Assembly: GCA_902605865.1 (NCBI GenBank)
Contig: CACLEJ010000009.1
Span: forward strand, 1 to 35,878
Length of the DNA: 35,878 nucleotides
DNA from: an uncultured Pelagibacteraceae bacterium
GTDB taxonomy: Bacteria; Pseudomonadota; Alphaproteobacteria; Pelagibacterales; Pelagibacteraceae
Direction of reading: 5' to 3'
Shown here: positions 16,260 through 23,083 of the stretch, in pieces
How the letters are laid out: each line of letters starts with the position of its first letter
Position numbering within the stretch: position 1 is the first letter of the stretch
Notes under the pieces: model-generated
What the model saw: only the letters and a program-made list of their open reading frames with translations
Told to the model about the DNA's origin: nothing
The model's database searches: none
Position numbers and translations under genes: made by a program

Positions 16260-16420
16260 TGGAAAAAAACAAAATTAACAATATCGAAAATAACTACCAA
16301 ATTACTAATAAAGAAGAGCATTCTGAGCACAAGTCAAAAGGTATTTACATTAGAGACGATCATTGCGACTGGGGATCTAGTGGAATGAACGAATTTACTG
16401 AAGAATACAGCTCAAAATAG
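16259..16420 (+). CDS. Small ORF of 53 residues between regulator and isocitrate lyase
   Basis: An ATG at 16259 opens a 53-codon frame ending at TAG 16420. The product is hydrophilic and acidic in its second half: it begins MEKNKINNIENNYQ and contains KGIYIRDDHCDWGSSGMNEF near the end, with one Cys, one Trp and three His. It has no signal peptide or membrane segment. I recognise no family. The G+C-richer, low-A stretch at its 3' half (codons for DDHCDWGSSG) is unlike random AT-rich spacer, which favours a real gene. It starts at the end of operator site 2 and ends 44 bases before aceA, so it may be translated from the same mRNA. Confidence 0.5.
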   Translation: MEKNKINNIENNYQITNKEEHSEHKSKGIYIRDDHCDWGSSGMNEFTEEYSSK

Positions 16421-16464
16421 TCATTAGTCGTTTCTAGTCATTTAATCTAAAGAGAGGGGTTTAA

Positions 16465-17739
16465 GTGTCAGCTGAAAATATTTCATACGATTTACAAAGA
16501 TTTGCAGGTATTAAAAGAGATTATACTCCTGAAGAAGTTGAAAGATTAAGAGGATCAATCAAAATTGAGTATTCTATGTGTAAAATGCAGTCCCAAAAGC
16601 TTTGGAAACTGCTTAATACAGAAGCTTATGTTAACACCCTTGGGTCACTTTCAGGAAATCACGCAGTTCAACATGCTAAAGCAGGTTTAAAAGCAATTTA
16701 TTTAAGTGGTTGGCAAGTTGCAGCTGATGCTAACAGTGCTGGTGAAATGTATCCTGATCAATCTTTATATCCATATGATAGTGCACCAAAATTAGTTGAG
16801 ACAATGAATAATTCCCTAATTAGAGCTGATCAAATTCAACATATGGAGATGATAGACGGTGATATGGATAAAAGTAAGAGAACTGATTACATGTTGCCAA
16901 TAATAGCTGATGGTGAAGCAGGATTTGGTGGACCACTAAATGTATTTGAATTAACTAAAAAATTTATTAGAGCAGGTGCTGCTGGGGTTCACTTTGAAGA
17001 CCAATTAGCTAGTGAGAAAAAATGTGGTCACATGGGTGGAAAAGTTCTTGTACCAACTGGAACAATGGTTAGAAATTTAAAGGCTGCTAGACTTGCTGCT
17101 GATATTGCAGATGTACCATTAATAATTTTAGCAAGAACAGATGCAAATGCTGCAAAGTTAATCACAAATGATTTTGATGATAATGATAAACCATTTTTAA
17201 CAGGTGAAAGATCTCCTGAGGGTTTCTTTTATGTTAAAGATGGAATAGAGCAGGCAATTTCTAGAGGTATTGCTTATGCACCGTACGCAGATTTAATTTG
17301 GTGCGAAACTGCTACTCCAAATTTAGAAGAGGCAAAGAAATTTGCTGATGCTATACATGAAAAATTTCCTGGTAAAATGTTAGCTTATAATTGCTCACCA
17401 TCATTTAATTGGAAGAAGCATTTATCTGATGAAGAAATTGGTTCATTCCAAAGAAAGATTGGGGAAATGGGATATAAATTTCAATTCATTACATTAGCAG
17501 GTTTCCACACCCAAAACATCGCAATATTTGAATTAGCAGAAAAATATAAATCAGAAGGTATGACTGCTTATTCAAAAATTCAACAGCATGAATTTGCTAG
17601 AGAAAAAGATGGTTACACAAGTGTGAAACATCAAAGAGAAGTAGGTACGTCTTATTTTGATGCAGTTTCAAACACAATAAGCTCAGGCAAAAGCTCAACC
17701 ACTGCAATGGAAGGCTCAACCGAGTCAGAACAGTTTTAG
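16465..17739 (+). CDS. aceA: Isocitrate lyase
   Basis: This 424-residue enzyme splits isocitrate to glyoxylate and succinate, the entry step of the glyoxylate bypass in the cytoplasm. SGWQVAAD (81-88), the catalytic loop KKCGH (185-189, nucleophile Cys187), and the NCSPSFNW motif near residue 310 are all present. Length matches the short bacterial form. The gene starts with GTG at 16465, supported by a strong purine-rich ribosome site (AGAGAGGGG at 16451-16459). No malate synthase lies in the window. Placement opposite an ScfR/RamB-type gene and next to duplicated operator-like sites suggests control by acyl-CoA or carbon status, which is inferred. Confidence 0.97.
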   Translation: MSAENISYDLQRFAGIKRDYTPEEVERLRGSIKIEYSMCKMQSQKLWKLLNTEAYVNTLGSLSGNHAVQHAKAGLKAIYLSGWQVAADANSAGEMYPDQSLYPYDSAPKLVETMNNSLIRADQIQHMEMIDGDMDKSKRTDYMLPIIADGEAGFGGPLNVFELTKKFIRAGAAGVHFEDQLASEKKCGHMGGKVLVPTGTMVRNLKAARLAADIADVPLIILARTDANAAKLITNDFDDNDKPFLTGERSPEGFFYVKDGIEQAISRGIAYAPYADLIWCETATPNLEEAKKFADAIHEKFPGKMLAYNCSPSFNWKKHLSDEEIGSFQRKIGEMGYKFQFITLAGFHTQNIAIFELAEKYKSEGMTAYSKIQQHEFAREKDGYTSVKHQREVGTSYFDAVSNTISSGKSSTTAMEGSTESEQF

Positions 17740-17750
17740 ATGATAGATTA

Positions 17751-18041
17751 ATGCTTACTAGTGGTCTTCTTTTAATAGTAAGCTATCTTTTATTTAAATA
17801 TTCAGTTCAATGGATACAATATTATAATCAAACAGATCCTAGGATGCCTGACTCAATATGGCGATATACGTGTGATTATAAAGTTATTGGCATAAGAGAT
17901 ATCTGTGACTTGGATGATAAGCCATTTGTGAGACAAAGAAGGAAAAGAGATAAAATTGTTACAATAATGTATTTTATTGTAGTACTTGCTTTTGTATTTT
18001 CTATGTATTTTATGGCGAGTTTATTAGGACTAATTCTTTAA
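17751..18041 (+). CDS. Small membrane protein of unknown function
   Basis: This 96-residue protein has an N-terminal hydrophobic helix (LTSGLLLIVSYLLFKYSVQWI), a polar middle with two Cys (YTCDYKVIGIRDICDLDDKPF), a basic stretch RQRRKRDK and a C-terminal helix (IVTIMYFIVVLAFVFSMYFMASLLGLIL). Two transmembrane segments with the basic stretch between them suggest the loop is cytoplasmic. No family was recognised. It begins 11 bases after the aceA stop codon, so it may be co-transcribed, and it overlaps the convergent DjlA-like gene by 12 bases. Confidence 0.65.
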   Translation: MLTSGLLLIVSYLLFKYSVQWIQYYNQTDPRMPDSIWRYTCDYKVIGIRDICDLDDKPFVRQRRKRDKIVTIMYFIVVLAFVFSMYFMASLLGLIL

Positions 18042-18752
18042 TTTTTGAATCTGGTCCCATGCTAAATTGACAGCTCTCATTTTAGCCTTACTTTCATCTA
18101 TTACTTCTTGAGGAACACCTTTACTTAATAAAAGGTCAGGGTGATGCTCTTTGCTAAGTTTAATATAACGTTTTCTTATTTCTTCGAGTGAGTCATCAGG
18201 CTTACTTTCTAAAACAATATAAGGATTAAGTTTGTCTGATGACTTTCTACTTTCTTTAATTCCATTGATTTGAGTCTGATTTAATCCAAAAATTCTTGCT
18301 ATATCTTCTATCATTATTAATTCATTGTCACTTACATGCCCGTCAGCCTCAGCAATATAAAAAAGTGTATTAATTACTTCCTCTAATACATTTATATTGT
18401 CTCTATAAACTTCAGCAATTTGTTTTGCGTAAGGTTCATAACCAGTACTTTCCGCTTTAGCTTTATTGAAAATTTTACCAACCTGATCTAATTCACTTTC
18501 AGGTATTTTTAATTTATCTTTCACAGCAATTAACTCTTCACGACTTACTTGCCCATCTGCTTTACTTAGCTTTGCTGATAAAACAATTAGAGATAGTGCA
18601 AAAATTTGTTGTGGTTGTGCAAATGATCTAAATCCACCTCCTGATCTGGCTCTTGACATTTTTCCACCAATTAAAGATCCCAACAGCATACCGAACGGCC
18701 CACCAATTGAAAAACCTAACATTCCACCAATTATGCTCCCCCATATTGCCAT
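18030..18752 (-). CDS. djlA: DjlA-like membrane protein with TerB and J domains
   Basis: This 240-residue protein has an N-terminal glycine-rich membrane segment (WGSIIGGMLGFSIGGPFGMLLGSLIGG), a TerB-like helical domain (about 50-155) with paired KADGQVSREEL and EADGHVSDNEL motifs, and a C-terminal J domain with HHPD in LSKEHHPDLL. This is the DjlA/DjiA plan: a DnaK co-chaperone attached to the inner membrane. Its start codon shares one base with the stop of the upstream exported-protein gene (18752), so the two are translationally coupled. Confidence 0.88.
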   Translation of the reverse strand: MAIWGSIIGGMLGFSIGGPFGMLLGSLIGGKMSRARSGGGFRSFAQPQQIFALSLIVLSAKLSKADGQVSREELIAVKDKLKIPESELDQVGKIFNKAKAESTGYEPYAKQIAEVYRDNINVLEEVINTLFYIAEADGHVSDNELIMIEDIARIFGLNQTQINGIKESRKSSDKLNPYIVLESKPDDSLEEIRKRYIKLSKEHHPDLLLSKGVPQEVIDESKAKMRAVNLAWDQIQKLKN

Positions 18753-19438
18753 TACTCAAAACCCCTTAATCTATATTCCCAGTTACCCATTTTATTATAA
18801 GTTACTTTTAATATTAAATTATTTTTAGGATTATACCAAATATCAAATTCAAATTTTTTTTCATCAGAAAGATTTTCATCATTTGATTTAATATTAAAGT
18901 GTTCCGTTAAATATTCTTTACCATTAATAGTAATATTTTCATTTCCTATTAAACTTACAATCTGTTTTTTGATACTTCCAGATATAGGGCTAATTTGTTT
19001 ATCCGCCTTGAATATTTTGTGGTTCCACCAATTTCCAATTATACAATCTAAACTAGCTTCACCTTTATATGACGATCCATCAATGATATATTTATTTTTA
19101 GATTTATCATAATTTAAATTCACATATTTCTCTTTATCATTTTGAAAGGTATTTGATTTAAAAAAAACTAATTTATTATTTTTATACTTTTCTATTGTTT
19201 CACTTAATATTGAAAAAACTGTTACGCCGAATAATTCTACTTTAAAATTAGTATAATTTTTTACGACAAATAAATCCTTATCAAATTCAAAGAAGTAGTT
19301 GGTGCTACCAATAACTTCATTATTTCTTAGAACATCCATCTCAATCTTTTTAAGGCCTTTATAATGACTGCTATGTGCCCAGACATTAGAAGCAAACATA
19401 ATAAAAATTGATACGATTATAAAATGTTTCATTTTCAT
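18752..19438 (-). CDS. Exported protein of unknown function (DUF6134-like?)
   Basis: This 228-residue protein has a clear signal peptide (KMKHFIIVSIFIMFASNVWA, likely cut after VWA). The mature part is strand-rich, with repeating patterns such as GLKKIEMDVLRNNEVIGSTNYFFE and KYIIDGSSYKGEASLDCIIGNWWNH, then EFDIWYNPKNNLILKVTYNKMGNWEYRLR at the end. The repeated h-G-x-h-x-h strand style and the terminal KMGNWEYRL recall periplasmic DUF6134/DUF3108-like barrels, but the assignment is weak. It shares one base with djlA downstream and is divergent from the YczE-like gene (39 bases). Confidence 0.6.
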   Translation of the reverse strand: MKMKHFIIVSIFIMFASNVWAHSSHYKGLKKIEMDVLRNNEVIGSTNYFFEFDKDLFVVKNYTNFKVELFGVTVFSILSETIEKYKNNKLVFFKSNTFQNDKEKYVNLNYDKSKNKYIIDGSSYKGEASLDCIIGNWWNHKIFKADKQISPISGSIKKQIVSLIGNENITINGKEYLTEHFNIKSNDENLSDEKKFEFDIWYNPKNNLILKVTYNKMGNWEYRLRGFE

Positions 19439-19477
19439 AGATTTTAGTTAAAGAAAGTATAAATAATAGCTAAATAT

Positions 19478-20125
19478 ATGTTCCTTACTATCAAAAATAT
19501 CCCTAAAGTGTCATGGAGTTCTCACGAGACTTTTAACTTAAAGCCAAAATTATCAACGTTATTCTTCCTTTGTTTTGGTCTAATATTATTTGGTTTTGGC
19601 GAAGCCTTAGTCGTTATTTCATTTATTGGCAATTCTCCATGGACTGTAATGGCACAAGGAATTTCAATTAATTCAGGATTATCCATTGGAATTGTCACTT
19701 TTATAGTAAGTGTCATTGTTTTATTTTCATGGTTTTTTTTAAAACAAAAACCTGGTCTTGGTACCATATTCAATATCGTAATCATTGCAGCAATGTTAGA
19801 CATTACAATTGCATTAATACCAACACCTGAAACTTACATTCTGAAATTATTAATGGCTGCGGTAGGTGTTATGATAGTTGGGGTGGGGAGTGGTATCTAT
19901 TTAATTGCTAACCTAGGTCCAGGGCCTAGGGATGGTTTAATGACTGGTTTACAAAAAAAAACTAATCTACCAATCGCTGCCGTTAGATCTTTTATCGAAA
20001 TTTCTGTAGCTTCAGTTGGCTGGTATTTAGGAGGAACAATCGGAATTGGAACTTTAATGTTTGCTTTTGGAATTGGTCCCTGCATTGCTTTAAGTTTATA
20101 TATTATAGATAAAATAATGAACTAA
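19478..20125 (+). CDS. YczE/YyaS-like integral membrane protein
   Basis: This 215-residue inner-membrane protein has about five or six hydrophobic helices. The block VGSGIYLIANLGPGPRDGLMTGLQKKTNLPIAAVR is the best landmark: IYLxANLGxGPRDGLM is typical of the YczE/YitT-related family, whose transport or structural role is not settled. An earlier block, GFGEALVVISFIGNSPWTVMAQGIS, repeats part of this pattern (N-L/S-P-W-x-V), suggesting an internal duplication of the family kind. The stop overlaps the convergent typA gene by 4 bases. Confidence 0.8.
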   Translation: MFLTIKNIPKVSWSSHETFNLKPKLSTLFFLCFGLILFGFGEALVVISFIGNSPWTVMAQGISINSGLSIGIVTFIVSVIVLFSWFFLKQKPGLGTIFNIVIIAAMLDITIALIPTPETYILKLLMAAVGVMIVGVGSGIYLIANLGPGPRDGLMTGLQKKTNLPIAAVRSFIEISVASVGWYLGGTIGIGTLMFAFGIGPCIALSLYIIDKIMN

Positions 20126-21948
20126 GTGGCAGTATTTTGTTTTTCGCTTCTTTTTCTTTCGTGAGGGTCCAGAATTGCTTTTCTAAGCCTACAAGACTTA
20201 GGTGTGATTTCTAATGCTTCATCAGTATTAAGCATACTTAACTGTTCAGCAATCGACATCTGTCTTACCGGGGTAAGAACTATGTTTTCATCTGTACCTT
20301 GTGTTCTCATATTTGTGAGTTTTTTTCCTTTCATGACATTAATTATCATATCACCAGGTTTTGGAGCTAAGCCTACAATCATTCCTGCATAAACCGGATC
20401 ATTGTGTTTTACAAACATTTCTCCTCTAGCTTGCAAATTAAAAATTGAAAATGCAACCGCCTTACCTTGATCCATAGAAATTAAAGCACCATTTCTTCTT
20501 CCTTCCATGTCCCCTTCAAAATCTCCATAAGTGTGAAAAATTCTATTAATAACTCCAGTCCCTTTAGTTAAAGTTAAAAATCTACTTGTGTATCCCATTA
20601 AACCTCTTGTTGGTGCTTGAAAAATAAGTCTTTTTTTATTTTTTCCAGTATCTTTTAGTTCAATTAATTTACCCTTTCTTCTATTCATAGAATCAATAAT
20701 TCTTGATGAGTATTCTTCATCCAAATCCATAGTTATTTCTTCAATTGGTTCTAACTTTTTTGAATTTTCATCAGTTTTAAATAAAACTTTAGGAGGACTG
20801 ACAGTCATTTCAAAACCTTCTCTTCTCATTTGTGTTAATAATATTTCAAGCATTAATTCTCCTCGTCCACTTATCTCAAATGCATCTTTATTTGAGTTTT
20901 CTGAGAAAGAAATTCCAACGTTGTTTTGGGCCTCTAAAATTAAACGATCTCTAATTTGAGTACTTGTTAATTTCTTACCCTCTGTTCCTGCTAATGGTGA
21001 ACTATTTACTGTTATTTTTATAGACATTGTTGGAGGATCGATCGGTGTTGCCTCAATAGGTACATTTACCTCTAAATCACAAATTGTATCTGCAACATTT
21101 GCTTTTTCCAATCCTGCTATAACTACAATATCTCCAGCTTCTCCAACTTCAATTGGAACTTTTTTTGTACCTTCGTATCTAAAGATTTTTGTAAGTCTAC
21201 CTTCATCTACTTTTTCACCATTTAAATTGATTGCCTTAATTTGTTGATTTGCTTTTGCAGTTCCTTGTGAAATTCTTCCTACTAAACTTCTACCCAAAAA
21301 GTTGTCAGCATAAAGTAGCGTCGATAGCATCGCAAATGGTTTAGATTTATCAAATTCAGAGGGTTTTACATGATCTAAAACTAAATCTAATAGTGGGTTA
21401 AGATTTTCTCTTGGCCCATCAATATCCTTAGACGCCCAACCAGATCTTCCACTTGCATATAAAACTGGAAAATCTAATTGCTCCTCATTAGCGTCTAAAC
21501 TAACAAATAAATCAAATGTCTCATTTAAAACTTCATCAGCCCTTTGATCACTTTTGTCTAATTTATTTATAACAACAATTGGTTTTAACCCTTGTTTTAA
21601 CGCCTTACTCAATACAAATTTTGTTTGGGGCATGACACCCTCTGCAGAGTCCACTAATAACAATGCGCCGTCGGCTAAACTTAAAACTCTTTCAACTTCT
21701 GCTGCAAAATCTCTGTGACCGGGAGTGTCAATAATATTTATTCTAATATCTTTCCAATTTATCGAGGTAGGTTTAGCAAGTATTGTAATTCCTCTTTCTT
21801 TTTCTAACTCTCCAGAGTCCATTAATCTTTCATCAACTACTTCATTCTCTCTAAAAGAACCACTCTGTTTCATCAAATTATCAATCAACGTTGTTTTTCC
21901 ATGATCAACGTGAGCAATGATAGTGATGTTTCGAATATTGTTATCCAT
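20122..21948 (-). CDS. typA: TypA/BipA ribosome-binding GTPase
   Basis: This 608-residue translational GTPase binds the ribosome and is needed for adaptation to cold and other stress. Complete G motifs: AHVDHGKTTL (about 12-21), the G2 effector threonine in RGITILAK, DTPGH in G3, and NKLDKSD in G4. The rest follows the EF-G-like order of domains II, III and V plus the BipA-specific C-terminal domain (about 480-608). Length matches family members (about 605 aa). The gene ends convergent with the YczE-like gene. A possible transcription attenuator lies in front of it (see entry at 21990). Confidence 0.96.
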   Translation of the reverse strand: MDNNIRNITIIAHVDHGKTTLIDNLMKQSGSFRENEVVDERLMDSGELEKERGITILAKPTSINWKDIRINIIDTPGHRDFAAEVERVLSLADGALLLVDSAEGVMPQTKFVLSKALKQGLKPIVVINKLDKSDQRADEVLNETFDLFVSLDANEEQLDFPVLYASGRSGWASKDIDGPRENLNPLLDLVLDHVKPSEFDKSKPFAMLSTLLYADNFLGRSLVGRISQGTAKANQQIKAINLNGEKVDEGRLTKIFRYEGTKKVPIEVGEAGDIVVIAGLEKANVADTICDLEVNVPIEATPIDPPTMSIKITVNSSPLAGTEGKKLTSTQIRDRLILEAQNNVGISFSENSNKDAFEISGRGELMLEILLTQMRREGFEMTVSPPKVLFKTDENSKKLEPIEEITMDLDEEYSSRIIDSMNRRKGKLIELKDTGKNKKRLIFQAPTRGLMGYTSRFLTLTKGTGVINRIFHTYGDFEGDMEGRRNGALISMDQGKAVAFSIFNLQARGEMFVKHNDPVYAGMIVGLAPKPGDMIINVMKGKKLTNMRTQGTDENIVLTPVRQMSIAEQLSMLNTDEALEITPKSCRLRKAILDPHERKRSEKQNTAT

Positions 21949-21989
21949 AATTGAGTTTCTTATACATCTAAACCTTGAATTGAAAACAA

Positions 21990-22010
21990 AAAAAAAGCAG
22001 AAGAATCTGC
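21990..22010 (-). terminator. Minus-strand intrinsic terminator upstream of typA
   Basis: Read on the minus strand, GCAGA-TTCT-TCTGC (22010-21997) is followed by a run of at least seven T. This is a good Rho-independent terminator pointing left. It lies 42-60 bases upstream of the typA start, so it cannot end typA. It must end a minus-strand transcript from 22010 rightward, or act as an attenuator in the typA leader. No minus-strand gene is apparent between here and groEL (24464). On the plus strand the hairpin lacks a direct T-run. Confidence 0.7.
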
Positions 22011-22080
22011 CCCTTTAAATTTTTTAGTTAGACTATTCGAGTTACATTCGTATTCCTAGTATGCTAATACTCACTTATTT

Positions 22081-22156
22081 AAGAAGTTCGTTGCAGAATC
22101 ACCCCAAATAGAAAGCAAACAGAAAAGTGACTTCACTCAAAAGATGGATTAAACTT
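22081..22156. repeat. 76-bp diverged direct repeat, copy A
   Basis: Copy A aligns without gaps to 22991-23066: 58 of 76 positions are identical, and 25 of the 26 bases at 22110-22135 match. It ends a few bases before an ATG that begins a signal-peptide-like stretch. On the minus strand it is followed, about 70 bases on, by the terminator at 21990-22010. Function unknown. Confidence 0.85.
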
Positions 22157-22220
22157 GGTTTGATGAAAAAATTATTTCTTTATATATTTTTATTTTTAAT
22201 CATGAGAGTATTCTCTATAT

Positions 22221-22910
22221 ATGTCGAATTTATTATTTAAACTCAAAGAAAGTTCTATCTTTCAATTTTGTGTGATTTTTATAATCATAATTAATGCAAT
22301 AACTATAGGAATTAGTACATATAATTTACATGGTTTTTTAGCAGATGTAATAAAGGTTTTAGATTATTCAATTACAATTTTTTTTGTTATTGAAATTATT
22401 ATAAGATTTATTGGTGAACCAAGTAAAAAAAAGTTTTTTAAAAATGGGTGGAATATTTTTGATTCTACAATAGTGCTAATTTCATTAATTCCAATTCCAA
22501 ATAATTCTAGTTTTTTACTTTTAAGACTCTTAAGAGTTTTTAGGGTTTTACGAATTATTTCTGTTGTACCTGAATTAAAAAAAATAATAGAAGCATTGCT
22601 TAGTTCAATTAAAAGAGTTCTTTATGTTGGATTGTTATTATTTATAATCCTTTATATATATGCAACAGTCGGATCAATTTTGTTTAGTTCAGATAACCCA
22701 GAACGTTGGAGTGATGTTGGTATTTCCATGATCACACTATTTCAGGTATTGACCTTATCTAGTTGGGAGCAAGTAATGTTACCTTTACAGGATATCTATT
22801 GGTGGACTTGGATATATTTTTTTAGTTTTATTATAATTTGTGGGATCACAATGTTAAACTTGTTAATAGCAGTCCTTGTCGATGTAGTGATTAATCAAAA
22901 AAAATTATAA
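22221..22910 (+). CDS. Single-domain voltage-gated-like ion channel (Ion_trans family)
   Basis: This 229-residue protein has the six-helix Ion_trans plan of bacterial NaChBac-like channels. S4 carries arginines every third residue (Arg102, Arg105, Arg108, Arg111 in LRLLRVFRVLR), so it is a real voltage-sensor helix. The pore region is LFQVLTLSSWEQVMLPL, and S6 includes FIIICGITMLNLLIAVLVD. The selectivity filter reads TLSSWE (178-183), where NaChBac has TLESWA: the usual filter glutamate is a serine and a glutamate appears three residues later. Ion selectivity is therefore uncertain. It lacks the long C-terminal coiled coil of NaChBac. The start has only a weak ribosome site. Confidence 0.85.
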   Translation: MSNLLFKLKESSIFQFCVIFIIIINAITIGISTYNLHGFLADVIKVLDYSITIFFVIEIIIRFIGEPSKKKFFKNGWNIFDSTIVLISLIPIPNNSSFLLLRLLRVFRVLRIISVVPELKKIIEALLSSIKRVLYVGLLLFIILYIYATVGSILFSSDNPERWSDVGISMITLFQVLTLSSWEQVMLPLQDIYWWTWIYFFSFIIICGITMLNLLIAVLVDVVINQKKL

Positions 22911-22960
22911 ATAAATCAGGTAAATTATTACAAAGTTCATTGAAGATTTTAAGAGTAGAT

Positions 22961-22990
22961 AAAAAAAGGGCAGTAAAAACTGCCCTTTTT
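22961..22990. terminator. Bidirectional terminator B
   Basis: The stem GGGCAGT/ACTGCCC (22968-22974 and 22979-22985) with an AAAA loop is extended by flanking A and T runs (five further pairs). T-runs are present on both strands, so it stops the ion-channel transcript and any minus-strand transcript coming from the right. It is almost identical to the terminator at 24408-24438. Confidence 0.85.
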
Positions 22991-23066
22991 AAAAAGTTCA
23001 TTGCATTTTTAGGCAAAACAGAAAGCAAACAGAAAGGTGACTTCATTTAAGAGTTGAGTTAAATTT
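22991..23066. repeat. 76-bp diverged direct repeat, copy B
   Basis: This is the partner of copy A. It sits between terminator B and the serine hydrolase start (17 bases further). Copy A ends only 6 bases before a similar signal-like ATG. Most of the 18 differences lie outside the central 26-base block. On the minus strand the copy leads directly into terminator B. Confidence 0.85.
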
Positions 23067-23083
23067 CCAAATACAGCATTTGA

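Noticed and set aside
16421..16464. A riboswitch directly before isocitrate lyase
   Set aside because: Only 44 bases lie between the small ORF and the GTG start, with a strong ribosome site but no conserved aptamer pattern or terminator. Glycine riboswitches known in SAR11 need more space.
22081..22156. Repeat copies as coding sequence on the plus strand (KKF[VI]A...ESKQK)
   Set aside because: There is no start codon in copy A before an upstream stop, and differences between copies are mostly amino-acid changing, so protein coding is not supported.
21949..22220. A tRNA or other classical structured RNA gene in the larger spacer before the ion channel
   Set aside because: No cloverleaf, CCA end or T-arm pattern (GTTCGAATC-like) could be found on either strand. 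Only the repeat and the minus-strand terminator stand out.
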